64,000 bases of DNA, taken from Nonlabens sp. Hel1_33_55 (GTDB lineage Bacteria > Bacteroidota > Bacteroidia > Flavobacteriales > Flavobacteriaceae). Shown here one piece after another: positions 1-7,491 of the stretch (positions are counted from its first letter, which is position 1; every line of letters begins with the position of its first letter). The stretch spans positions 2,387,501-2,451,500 of the forward strand of contig NZ_LT627735.1 in NCBI RefSeq assembly GCF_900101765.1, read 5' to 3'. The position numbers and the translations under genes are program-made. Below the pieces are notes generated by a model. It did not search any database and was not told the DNA's origin. It worked only from the letters and a program-made list of their open reading frames with translations.

Positions 1-76
1 AATCCCTTGGCAGCATTACCTGCCCAGGTTCCTCGGGTATAATCTCAGCCTTCGATTAAAAAAGCACCCCTTGAGA
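1..76 (-). promoter_or_regulatory. TPP (thiamine pyrophosphate) riboswitch
   Basis: Read on the minus strand the segment carries the THI-box landmarks in order: GGGGTGC (64-70), GGCTGAGA, ACCC, GAACCTG, GGTAATGC and AAGGGA near position 3. These match the conserved P2/P4 core of the TPP riboswitch. It would control a gene transcribed leftwards out of the window, by family knowledge probably a thiamine synthesis gene such as thiC or thiS, or a thiamine transporter. The expression platform is not visible. The 3' edge is cut by the window start. Confidence 0.9.
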
Positions 77-139
77 TGGAGCAAAAGTAGTGTGTAAAAT
101 CAAAACCTAAATCAAAATGAAAAATAATTTTGAGGAATG

Positions 140-161
140 TTTCGCTTTCGCGAAAGCGAAA
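140..161. repeat. Dispersed palindrome, copy 1 (intergenic)
   Basis: Perfect 22-bp palindrome around the core GCTTTCGCGAAAGC (144-157). It lies between the riboswitch and the first membrane peptide and is itself enclosed by GGAATGT/ACATTCC arms. Confidence 0.9.
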
Positions 162-271
162 TAGAGACATTCCATAAGTGAAAGGAATCTAGCAGGTTAA
201 ATGTTGTGGCAAACGTTAATTGCTGCTGTAGATATGAGCCGTGGTGTAATTTTACAGCAACCGAATAAATT

Positions 272-484
272 ATGTATTCTTCTCCTATTTATTATCTCGC
301 GCCACTGCTTGTTGCCTTATGGTTTTACTGTATCTATGATATCGTACAGGGTAAATTTGATACAGGAAAAGAAAAGTTGACTTATTTCCTGCTCCTTCTT
401 ATCCTACCAATTATTGGAATACCAGTGTACCTGATTGTGGGTAAGAGACATAAACGTGGGAAACTGGACAAGTCGCTTTTTTAG
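272..484 (+). CDS. PLDc_N-domain small membrane protein
   Basis: A 70-residue protein with two hydrophobic segments (about 5-25 and 36-56) separated by a short charged loop, and a basic C-terminus. The pattern W-x-Y-x-x-Y-D-I at the end of the first helix and P-I-I-G-x-P-x-Y-L in the second matches the PLDc_N module found at the N-terminus of cardiolipin synthases, here standing alone. Function of the stand-alone form is not known. A similar protein is encoded at 1491-1709. A weak -7 box (TAATTTTA) lies upstream. Confidence 0.75.
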   Translation: MYSSPIYYLAPLLVALWFYCIYDIVQGKFDTGKEKLTYFLLLLILPIIGIPVYLIVGKRHKRGKLDKSLF

Positions 485-567
485 ATTCTGCTAAAATTTC
501 TATCTTTCAATATATGTGATACGCCTATTAAGGCATTTCACGTTTTATCTATTTTACTATTTTAAAG

Positions 568-1443
568 ATGTCCAATACTGGTTTAATTATAGAAGAACGC
601 AGTCGCGATATAGGTGACTTTCTCGTAGGTCGATTGATACCATTTCGTAAGAAGCGCATGGTTGGTCCGTTTATTTTTATAGATCACATGGGTCCAGAAG
701 CTTTGGGACCTGACCAATATATGGATATTGATCAGCATCCGCATATTGGGTTATCGACCTTGACTTATTTGATGGAAGGTGAAATCACACATCAGGACGG
801 TATAGGCACGAACCAAATTATCAAACCAGGATCTGTCAACTGGATGGTTGGTGGTAAAGGCGTCACGCACACAGAGCGTACACCTCAACACCTGCGAGAT
901 TCCGCAGCCGAATTTACCATGCACGGTTACCAGATTTGGGTGGCGTTGCCCAAAGACCTTGAAGATTGTGAGCCAGAATTTCACCACATCGATGCAGATG
1001 CGTTGCCTGTATGGGAAGATGCAGGAGCTACCTTCAAGCTGGTCGCTGGAAAAGGCTATGGTAAGGAATCGCCAGTTCCGGTTCATTCTGAACTTTTTAT
1101 GATTGATATAAAAACTGAAAGCGATTATCATCTAAACGTAGCTGGCAATCTAAAAGGCGAGATAGGAATCACCATTGTTACCGGTAACGTGACGGCTTGT
1201 GGCGACTTGATTGAAGCAGGAAATATGCTAGTCAGTAAAACGGAAGATATTTGCAATATCACCATCAAGGCTGGAAGCCATATTTTGATATTTGGCGGTG
1301 AGCCGTTCCCTGAAGAGCGCCACATCTATTGGAATTTTGTAAGCCATTCCAAAGACAAGATTGAAGCTGCAAAACAAGCCTGGAAAGACAAGACCTTTCC
1401 CATGATGAAAAATGATGATAGTTATGTGGCGATGCCGGAATAG
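568..1443 (+). CDS. Pirin family protein
   Basis: A 291-residue bicupin of the pirin family. The metal site of the N-terminal cupin is intact: His57 and His59 in DQHPHIG, and His101 and Glu103 in THTER, matching the iron ligands of human pirin. The C-terminal cupin runs from about 170 to 270. Pirins are cytoplasmic iron proteins; some have quercetinase activity and others act as redox-dependent transcription cofactors, so the substrate here is unknown. Full length for the family. It lies between two PLDc_N-like peptides; whether it is co-transcribed with them is not clear. Confidence 0.92.
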   Translation: MSNTGLIIEERSRDIGDFLVGRLIPFRKKRMVGPFIFIDHMGPEALGPDQYMDIDQHPHIGLSTLTYLMEGEITHQDGIGTNQIIKPGSVNWMVGGKGVTHTERTPQHLRDSAAEFTMHGYQIWVALPKDLEDCEPEFHHIDADALPVWEDAGATFKLVAGKGYGKESPVPVHSELFMIDIKTESDYHLNVAGNLKGEIGITIVTGNVTACGDLIEAGNMLVSKTEDICNITIKAGSHILIFGGEPFPEERHIYWNFVSHSKDKIEAAKQAWKDKTFPMMKNDDSYVAMPE

Positions 1444-1490
1444 CAATTCACAATTTTATCTAAAAAACCTATATTTAAAAAAGTTTCTTC

Positions 1491-1709
1491 ATGGACGGAT
1501 TTTTTCCTGCTAGCTTATTTGTGTTTTTAGGTCTTTTTTTAATGGGCTTATGGGTCTACTGCATTATAGACATTGCTCGCAGCACATTTCGAAAAGATGA
1601 CAATAAATTGATCTATATTCTAGTAGTAGTTCTTGCGCCAGTAATTGGAATTTTACTTTACTTAGCTATTTGGCAAAAGGAAAAGGTGACATTACCAAGA
1701 GATATTTAA
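1491..1709 (+). CDS. PLDc_N-domain small membrane protein (second copy)
   Basis: A 72-residue protein with two hydrophobic helices (about 7-27 and 39-60). It shares the W-x-Y-C-I-x-D-I and P-x-I-G-I-x-x-Y-L signature with the product at 272-484, so the two are paralogues flanking the pirin gene. The next gene starts 3 bases after its stop, suggesting co-transcription. A near-consensus -7 box (TATATTTA) lies about 20 bases upstream. Confidence 0.75.
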   Translation: MDGFFPASLFVFLGLFLMGLWVYCIIDIARSTFRKDDNKLIYILVVVLAPVIGILLYLAIWQKEKVTLPRDI

Positions 1710-1712
1710 AAC

Positions 1713-2228
1713 ATGTGCCTCACTAAGAAGTGCTACTTTGCCTTATTTCTATTCATCTCATTTTTGGCCTTTCCACAAGAATCTCAAACAGACGATAGTT
1801 ACTACGATTCAATTAATATTCAGGCTGGTTATCAGCTGAATTTTGAAGGACCCAACGATCGTAACTTCCATCTTCTAGATGTAGGTATCCATAAATTAAG
1901 GTATGGCGGTCGCCACGGTAGCGGATTTCAATACGGCATCAGTACAGAAATAGGTCTTAATACAGAATCCTTTATCCTAGGCCCAAAAGTTACTGGCTTG
2001 ATCTATTATCAGATTCTAGTCTTGGGTAACGAACTTGTCACCTATACCGATTTTGATTCTTGGTCTTTGAGGTATGTTCCTATTTTTGGAATAGGTGGAA
2101 ATGGTTTTTCATTAACCTTAAGACCTCAAGTGATTTTGACCAACGACAACTTCAAACCAGTAAATAAAATAGGCGCTCACTTAAGTGCAGTGATACCTCT
2201 TTTCAAAGAAAAGATGACGAGGAATTGA
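1713..2228 (+). CDS. Exported hypothetical protein, probable outer-membrane barrel
   Basis: A 171-residue protein with a hydrophobic signal sequence (about 6-22). The mature part consists of alternating short strands rich in Gly, Tyr and Phe, such as NIQAGYQLNF and GFQYGISTEIGL. This is typical of small beta-barrel or periplasmic beta proteins of Bacteroidota. I do not recognise a named family. It follows the preceding membrane peptide by 3 bases. Confidence 0.65.
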   Translation: MCLTKKCYFALFLFISFLAFPQESQTDDSYYDSINIQAGYQLNFEGPNDRNFHLLDVGIHKLRYGGRHGSGFQYGISTEIGLNTESFILGPKVTGLIYYQILVLGNELVTYTDFDSWSLRYVPIFGIGGNGFSLTLRPQVILTNDNFKPVNKIGAHLSAVIPLFKEKMTRN

Positions 2229-2333
2229 GTTTACTGATGGTAAAGTATTGTTAGCAACAGTTGTTGCGAGTCATACATTGCTTAACTTGTAGGAAATCGC
2301 TTTAAAGCGATGAATTAATTTAAAAAGAAAACT

Positions 2334-2471
2334 ATGAAAACGCCAAACTTCGAAGAAACTAAAGGAAAACACCCAATACCTCACGCAAAAGGAATCGCTA
2401 AAGACGACAACCTACAGCCAAATTCCATGGAAAAAGGAGAAGCTGCAAAAAACAGTAGCGAGGAAGAGTAG
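2334..2471 (+). CDS. Small hydrophilic protein, 45 residues
   Basis: An ATG ORF of 45 codons ending in TAG at 2469-2471. It is preceded by an A-rich stretch (AAAAAGAAAACT) that could serve for ribosome binding. The product is very hydrophilic, rich in Lys, Glu, Asn and Ala, with an acidic end (SSEEE), no signal sequence and no membrane segment. The ORF sits alone between two genes and ends 20 bases before a strong palindrome that would terminate it. I recognise no family; conservation of the reading frame would decide whether it is real. Confidence 0.55.
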   Translation: MKTPNFEETKGKHPIPHAKGIAKDDNLQPNSMEKGEAAKNSSEEE

Positions 2472-2491
2472 GTTTTAGAATAATTCTACTG

Positions 2492-2535
2492 AAAAATCAA
2501 AAGGTGCGGAATTAATTCCGCACCTTTTGATTTTT
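2492..2535. repeat. REP-like palindrome, copy a; likely bidirectional terminator
   Basis: A perfect 44-nt palindrome centred at 2513/2514 with half-site AAGGTGCGGAATT, extended outward by AAAAATCAA/TTGATTTTT. It lies between the stop of the 45-residue ORF and the stop of metG, and the T-rich outer arms suit a terminator in both directions. Confidence 0.9.
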
Positions 2536-2541
2536 ATTATG

Positions 2542-4629
2542 TTACGCTATCGTTGCACCATTCACAATCGTATCATCTGGATTGACAAAAACTAGTTTTC
2601 CGTCGGGATCCTCGGCAAGTAGGATCATTCCTTGAGATTCTACGCCCATCAACTTTCTAGGTGCAAGGTTTGCTAGGACGGTTACTTTTCTGCCTACCAA
2701 TTCTTCAGCCGTGTAGTGTTTTGCGATTCCTGAAACGATAGTACGCTTATCAATACCTGTATCGACTGTCATTACCATCAATTTGTTGGACTTGGGCAAT
2801 TTTTCTGCAGTGAGGATTTCTGCGACGCGTAGGTCCATTTTCATGAAATCGTCGTAGTTGGTTTCTTCTTTCTGTGGCATAAGATTAGGTGTTGTGGATT
2901 TGTTGGCAGCTTTGGTAGCTTCTAGTTTGGCGAGCTGCGCTTCTATTTGTTCGTCTTCGATTTTAGAGAAGAGCAATTCGGCTGGATTGATTTTGTAGCC
3001 GTGGTGCAACAGCTCTTGTTTTTCAGCAATATCATTCCATTCGATCTTGACCAGATCTGCACGCAATCTGGCAGCAGGATTTGAAGCGATGTTAAGCATG
3101 TTTTGTAATTTCTTAGCCGTATGAGGCAAGAACGGTTCTGCAAGAACGGCAAGAGCTGCAGCAATTTGCAAGCCGACGAACATGATCGTTTTTACACGTT
3201 CTGGATCGGTTTTGATGATTTTCCAAGGCTCTTCATCGGCTAGGTATTTGTTTCCTAATCGTGCAAGGTTCATGAACTCGTTGGCGCTTTCGCGAAAGCG
3301 ATATCTCTCCAAACTACTTTCTATACTGGCTGGAAAAGCATTGACCGCATCCAGTGTTTCTTGATCAATGGCGGTAAATGCGCCAGGTTCTGGCACTACT
3401 CCATCGTAATATTTATGGGTCAATACCAGCGCCCGATTGATGAAATTACCAAGGATGGCCACCAACTCATTGTTGTTGCGCGCCTGGAAATCTTTCCAAG
3501 TGAAATTGTTGTCCTTAGTTTCCGGTGAGTTTGCCGTTAATACATAGCGCAACACATCTTGTTGTCCCGGGAAATCCTCGAGGTATTCATGCAACCAAAC
3601 CGCCCAATTGCGCGAGGTCGAAATTTTATCGTCTTCTAGATTCAAGAATTCGTTTGCTGGAACATTGTCCGGCAAAATGAACTCGCCATGCGCCTTCAAC
3701 ATCGCAGGGAAAATGATGCAATGAAAAACGATGTTGTCCTTGCCTATAAAATGAAGCAGTTTAGTGTCGTCCTTCTTCCAGTAATCCTCCCAATTCTTGC
3801 CTTCTCGATCTGCCCATTCCTTAGTGGACGATATATAACCGATGGGTGCGTCGAACCAAACGTAAAGCACTTTACCATCGGCTCCTTCAACGGGAACAGG
3901 AATTCCCCAATCCAGATCGCGCGTTACTGCGCGAGGTTTGAGACCGTCAGTCACCCAACCTTTTACTTGGCCCAACACGTTAGTTTTCCAGTCGGCAGCA
4001 TGGCCTTCTACTATCCATTCATTCAACCAGTCGCTGTATTGATCCAGCGGCAGGAACCAGTGTTTGGTCTCGCGCAATTCTGGAACATTGCCGGTGATGG
4101 CGCTTTTTGGCTCTATTAAATCAGTAGCGTTGTGGGACGTACCGCAGCGCTCGCATTGATCGCCGTATGATTCTGGGTTGCCGCATTTAGGACAAGTTCC
4201 TACCACAAAACGGTCGGCTAGAAATTGGTTGGCTTCTGCATCATACAGCTGCTCTGTAACTTGTTCTATAAACTTGCCGTCGTCATATAATTTGATGAAA
4301 AAGGCACTTGCAGTTTCGTGGTGAATAGGCGCACTGGTACGGCTGTAATTGTCAAACGAAATTCCAAATTCTTCAAAAGAATCACCAATAATTTTATGGT
4401 AGCGATCCACAATTTCTTGTGGCGATACACCTTCTTTTTTGGCCTTTAAAGTAATGGGCACACCATGCTCATCACTACCGCAAATAAAGGCTACATCGTT
4501 GCCTTTCAACCGCTGGTAACGCGCATAGATATCTGCTGGGACGTAAACTCCAGCCAGGTGACCTATGTGCACAGGTCCATTTGTATACGGCAATGCCGCT
4601 GTAATCGTATATCGTTGTTGATCGCTCAT
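2542..4629 (-). CDS. metG: Methionine--tRNA ligase
   Basis: A 695-residue cytoplasmic enzyme that charges tRNA-Met. The class I HIGH signature is at residues 21-24 (PVHIGHLAG). A zinc knuckle with CPKCG and CERCG follows at about 145-165. The KMSKS loop appears as DKISTSRNW. A C-terminal EMAP/Trbp-like tRNA-binding domain begins near residue 585 (DLRVAEIL). The frame stays open 37 codons further upstream, but the start chosen here (MSDQQRYTIT) fits the family, and a TAnnTTTG box lies at 4648-4655, inside that extension. One copy of the dispersed palindrome falls in the gene and is read as RFRES. Confidence 0.97.
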   Translation of the reverse strand: MSDQQRYTITAALPYTNGPVHIGHLAGVYVPADIYARYQRLKGNDVAFICGSDEHGVPITLKAKKEGVSPQEIVDRYHKIIGDSFEEFGISFDNYSRTSAPIHHETASAFFIKLYDDGKFIEQVTEQLYDAEANQFLADRFVVGTCPKCGNPESYGDQCERCGTSHNATDLIEPKSAITGNVPELRETKHWFLPLDQYSDWLNEWIVEGHAADWKTNVLGQVKGWVTDGLKPRAVTRDLDWGIPVPVEGADGKVLYVWFDAPIGYISSTKEWADREGKNWEDYWKKDDTKLLHFIGKDNIVFHCIIFPAMLKAHGEFILPDNVPANEFLNLEDDKISTSRNWAVWLHEYLEDFPGQQDVLRYVLTANSPETKDNNFTWKDFQARNNNELVAILGNFINRALVLTHKYYDGVVPEPGAFTAIDQETLDAVNAFPASIESSLERYRFRESANEFMNLARLGNKYLADEEPWKIIKTDPERVKTIMFVGLQIAAALAVLAEPFLPHTAKKLQNMLNIASNPAARLRADLVKIEWNDIAEKQELLHHGYKINPAELLFSKIEDEQIEAQLAKLEATKAANKSTTPNLMPQKEETNYDDFMKMDLRVAEILTAEKLPKSNKLMVMTVDTGIDKRTIVSGIAKHYTAEELVGRKVTVLANLAPRKLMGVESQGMILLAEDPDGKLVFVNPDDTIVNGATIA
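3285..3300. repeat. Dispersed palindrome, copy 2 (inside metG)
   Basis: Perfect core GCTTTCGCGAAAGC (3286-3299) inside the metG coding region. In the metG frame it is read as Arg-Phe-Arg-Glu-Ser. Confidence 0.9.
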
Positions 4630-4647
4630 GAAATCTCTAAAAGGCCA

Positions 4648-4655
4648 CAAATTTA
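4648..4655 (-). promoter_or_regulatory. -7 promoter box of metG
   Basis: TAAATTTG on the minus strand matches the Bacteroidota TAnnTTTG element and ends 18 bases before the chosen ATG (4629). It supports that start over the longer frame. Confidence 0.6.
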
Positions 4656-4712
4656 CAATATCTGTGGCAGCTTTAATGTTCTGTTGGGAGCAGTAATGAA
4701 TGTAATGAATTA

Positions 4713-4726
4713 GCTTTCGCGAAAGC
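4713..4726. repeat. Dispersed palindrome, copy 3 (metG/lipoprotein divergent region)
   Basis: Perfect core GCTTTCGCGAAAGC in the divergent intergenic region, upstream of both metG and the lipoprotein gene at 4746. Confidence 0.9.
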
Positions 4727-4745
4727 GAGTTCCTTAGCATTCCTC

Positions 4746-5363
4746 ATGAAAAACTTCATCCTTCTTCTTACCGTGATCTTGATTGCAATAAGTTGCAAAG
4801 ATAAAGAGCCGCAAATATTGGAAACTAGCATTCCCGCTGCTGAGAATGCTCAAGAAGCAGCTTACTGGACTCTCGAGAATCTCGGCACTGAAATACGTAA
4901 TGGATCCTACAAAAACACGTATCATGATCTTGATATGAATGAGGCCAGTATGAATTTTGAGGAAGGAACGGTAACGCGTAAAGTTCTTTTCCTGGGAGAA
5001 GGAACGTCTGACGAGCTATTGATATCTTTTGAGGATGGTGCAGCCTATAAAATTTATGTGTCCAATCGCGGCAGATGGCGCCTTGAAAATGGCATCCAAA
5101 TAGGCACTTCACTTGAAAAGCTGAATGAAATCAATGGTACCAACGTGAAATTTGCGGGTTTTGAATGGGACAATAGTGGCTATGTGTTGTTTGAAAACGG
5201 TGCTATCGATAAGGATCGATATTCCATTTCATTGTCTCCCAACTATGACGATATCCCGCAAGATGCTGTGACTGAGTTTCTAGGCAGTACTATCTATGAT
5301 TCTGCCAGCCCTAATGTTGAAAACCTTCAGCTTTATGTAGATCGTATGATATATAAATTTTAA
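4746..5363 (+). CDS. Lipoprotein, first of a tandem pair
   Basis: A 205-residue protein with a lipoprotein signal ending in the lipobox AISC (Cys17) followed by KDKEPQ. The mature domain has no family I recognise. It shares a layout with the next gene product: C-x-K-D-K-E-P after the lipobox, an acidic middle, a G-R/Q-W motif and a C-terminal IYxSxxxNVxNLxLYVDRM-type segment resembling DLSSKESQDLKLFINRI. The two are tandem paralogues. Likely an envelope protein of unknown function. Confidence 0.8.
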   Translation: MKNFILLLTVILIAISCKDKEPQILETSIPAAENAQEAAYWTLENLGTEIRNGSYKNTYHDLDMNEASMNFEEGTVTRKVLFLGEGTSDELLISFEDGAAYKIYVSNRGRWRLENGIQIGTSLEKLNEINGTNVKFAGFEWDNSGYVLFENGAIDKDRYSISLSPNYDDIPQDAVTEFLGSTIYDSASPNVENLQLYVDRMIYKF

Positions 5364-5373
5364 AATGCACCGC

Positions 5374-5381
5374 TATATTTG
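5374..5381 (+). promoter_or_regulatory. -7 promoter box before the second lipoprotein
   Basis: TATATTTG, an exact TAnnTTTG match, lies 19 bases before the ATG at 5401. It suggests the second tandem lipoprotein has its own promoter. Confidence 0.55.
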
Positions 5382-5400
5382 TAGCTGGTAAAATGATTTC

Positions 5401-5985
5401 ATGAAAAAGATATTGCTCCTATTTGTTGCTATTGCCATAGCTTCCTGTCAAAAAGATAAAGAACCTATTGACCCATGGGATGCTCCATCTCTTGTGGAGC
5501 AAATTGCTACCAATCAAAATTGGGAAGATGAGTACAGCGACGCAAATATTACTGAAGAAACCAAATTTGTCGATGAATACGGTGGTGTAAGAACCGTAAT
5601 GACACTGTATCCTGGTACACTGGATGAATTAACCGTCATATATAATGATTCCCTACCACAAGAATTATATTGGAACAAGTCTGGACAATGGACAACACCC
5701 TATGGCAAAGTGGGCGACCCTATCGAGGTCTTACAGAAAGCAAATAACGCTCCTATCTCATTTTATGGTTTGGGATATGACCTACCCGGAAAGGTCAAAA
5801 TCGATAGTGGCCAAATCGCTGACAAGAAAATCACCTATACGGTCAGACCTACATCTGACGTGATCCCATCAGAATATTACAGTTATAATAGTTTTGATTT
5901 GTCCTCCAAAGAATCCCAAGATTTGAAACTCTTTATAAACAGGATTCAGATTGAGATTCCTAAGACAGCCACTACTACTCAGTAG
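5401..5985 (+). CDS. Lipoprotein, second of a tandem pair
   Basis: A 194-residue lipoprotein with signal MKKILLLFVAIAIASC, the lipobox ASC giving Cys16, then QKDKEPIDP. It is similar in length and motif order to the product of 4746-5363, sharing the KDKEP start, an ELxxxYxxSGxW stretch and a C-terminal LKLFINRI-type helix. Probably a duplicate of that gene. Function unknown. The gene is followed by a weak hairpin at 6012-6031. Confidence 0.8.
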   Translation: MKKILLLFVAIAIASCQKDKEPIDPWDAPSLVEQIATNQNWEDEYSDANITEETKFVDEYGGVRTVMTLYPGTLDELTVIYNDSLPQELYWNKSGQWTTPYGKVGDPIEVLQKANNAPISFYGLGYDLPGKVKIDSGQIADKKITYTVRPTSDVIPSEYYSYNSFDLSSKESQDLKLFINRIQIEIPKTATTTQ

Positions 5986-6011
5986 CTCTATTAATCCTAT
6001 TTAAGAGAGCA

Positions 6012-6031
6012 GCTATCAAACGATTGATAGC
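6012..6031. terminator. Possible weak terminator hairpin
   Basis: GCTATCAA and TTGATAGC form an 8-bp stem with a 4-nt loop about 26 bases after the lipoprotein stop. There is no clear T-run, so this is tentative. Confidence 0.35.
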
Positions 6032-6169
6032 ATTTGCGATAGAATCATATAAGGTTTTGATTTACTTCATAACTTCCATTCTTCTATAGTACCAATTATT
6101 TTCTAGTATTTTTAATCTAAAGACTGCTGGTCTAATAAAATTTGCTGTTTTTTAAGGGCAATCTATCTC

Positions 6170-7072
6170 ATGAAAGAATATCAATCGTATCCATTACTTA
6201 AGAAAGGTGACCACATTCGCATTTTATGTACCGCAAGATCTGTTGAAGCAAAAGATTTGAACCTTGCTACGCAATGGGTGGAATCCTTAGGCTACCAAGT
6301 AAGTCTAGGAAATACTATTGGAAAACAGCACCATCAATATGGTGGTTCCAATAAAGAACGCCTCGAGGATTTTATGGACGCGCTAAAAGATGATTCTGTA
6401 AATGCAATCTGGATCGCTCGTGGTGGCTATGGCACAGTAAAGATTGTAGATAGTATTGATATGGATGTCTTGAAGGGTAGCAATAAGCTATTAATAGGCT
6501 ATTCTGATGTCACACATTTACATGGATTATGGCAGCAACATGGTTTACGAAGCTTGCATACGTTCATGCCTAGAGAACTGGAAGAGAAAGCTGATGAAGT
6601 GAAAATCAGTTGGAAAAAAGCGGTAGAAGGAAGTCGGCAGGAGTTTGTAATTCCAAATCACCAAAATTTAAAATCTGAAACCATTAATGCACCCGTTGTA
6701 GGTGGTAACCTTTCTGTACTGGTGAGTATGTTGGGATCTCCAACTTTTCCAAATGTCGATGGGCACTTTCTATTCTTGGAAGATCTGGATGAATTACGCT
6801 ATCACATAGACCGCATGATGACCGTTTTGAAACGTGCAGGAAAACTAGCCCATTTAAAAGGCTTGATTATTGGAGGTTTTACAGATATCAGGGATCATGA
6901 AACTCCGTTTGGCAAGACCGTTGAAGAAATCATTAATGAACACACTACTGACTATGACTATCCTGTCATTTATAATTTCCCAGCAGGTCATGTGGTTGAT
7001 AACTATAGTTTTGTTCTAGGTAAACAAACTAATGTTATCATTGAAACAGATAAAATCTTTATCTCACAATAA
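6170..7072 (+). CDS. Muramoyltetrapeptide LD-carboxypeptidase (peptidase S66)
   Basis: A 300-residue enzyme that removes the terminal D-Ala from cell-wall tetrapeptides during murein recycling. The S66 Ser-Glu-His triad is visible: Ser112 in LIGYSDVT, Glu204 in LFLEDLDE and His274 in FPAGHVVDN. The conserved N-domain motif IARGGYGT is at 82-89. There is no signal peptide, so it is predicted cytoplasmic. Full length for the family. yraN follows after 9 bases. Confidence 0.93.
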   Translation: MKEYQSYPLLKKGDHIRILCTARSVEAKDLNLATQWVESLGYQVSLGNTIGKQHHQYGGSNKERLEDFMDALKDDSVNAIWIARGGYGTVKIVDSIDMDVLKGSNKLLIGYSDVTHLHGLWQQHGLRSLHTFMPRELEEKADEVKISWKKAVEGSRQEFVIPNHQNLKSETINAPVVGGNLSVLVSMLGSPTFPNVDGHFLFLEDLDELRYHIDRMMTVLKRAGKLAHLKGLIIGGFTDIRDHETPFGKTVEEIINEHTTDYDYPVIYNFPAGHVVDNYSFVLGKQTNVIIETDKIFISQ

Positions 7073-7081
7073 TCGTTTCAA

Positions 7082-7444
7082 ATGGCAGAACATAATGATT
7101 TAGGTTCCACAGGTGAAGATCTTGCCGCCGCGCATCTACTGAAAAAAGGGTATCAAATACTTACCAGAAATTACACCTACTTAAAAGGCGAGATTGATAT
7201 CATTGCTAGAATGAAAGATGTTATTGTCATTGTTGAGGTAAAGACTAGATCTACTCCAGACTTTGGAGATCCTCAAGACTTTTTAAAGCCCTTACAAATC
7301 AAAAGACTCGTTGAAACAGCCCACCATTTTGTGGAGGAACTAGGAGAAAATGATGTAGAAGTTCGTTTTGATATTGTGGCCATCATAAAAAATAAGGCTG
7401 GAACTAACATCGAGCATTTAGAAGATGCCTTCTACCACTTTTAA
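7082..7444 (+). CDS. yraN: YraN/UPF0102 family nuclease-fold protein
   Basis: A 120-residue protein with the UPF0102 pattern: G-x-x-G-E-D-L-A near the N-terminus, the RNYTYLKGEIDIIA block, and IVEVKTR at about 51-57. These correspond to the D/E...ExK core of the restriction-endonuclease-like fold. The family often sits near DNA recombination or cell-wall genes, but its biochemical role is not firmly established. The gene is 9 bases behind the LD-carboxypeptidase gene and is followed by a strong hairpin. Confidence 0.93.
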   Translation: MAEHNDLGSTGEDLAAAHLLKKGYQILTRNYTYLKGEIDIIARMKDVIVIVEVKTRSTPDFGDPQDFLKPLQIKRLVETAHHFVEELGENDVEVRFDIVAIIKNKAGTNIEHLEDAFYHF

Positions 7445-7450
7445 ACCAAA

Positions 7451-7475
7451 AATGCGCTCGTTGAGCGCATTCTTA
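7451..7475. terminator. Bidirectional terminator between yraN and the EEP gene
   Basis: AATGCGCTC and GAGCGCATT form a perfect 9-bp stem with a GTT loop, followed by TCTT. It lies between two convergent stop codons. Confidence 0.75.
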
Positions 7476-7491
7476 TAATTCTTAGAATACT

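Noticed and set aside
4630..4740. 37-residue N-terminal extension of metG
   Set aside because: It contains the dispersed palindrome and a consensus -7 box, and MetG proteins of this type begin near the MSDQQRYTIT segment.
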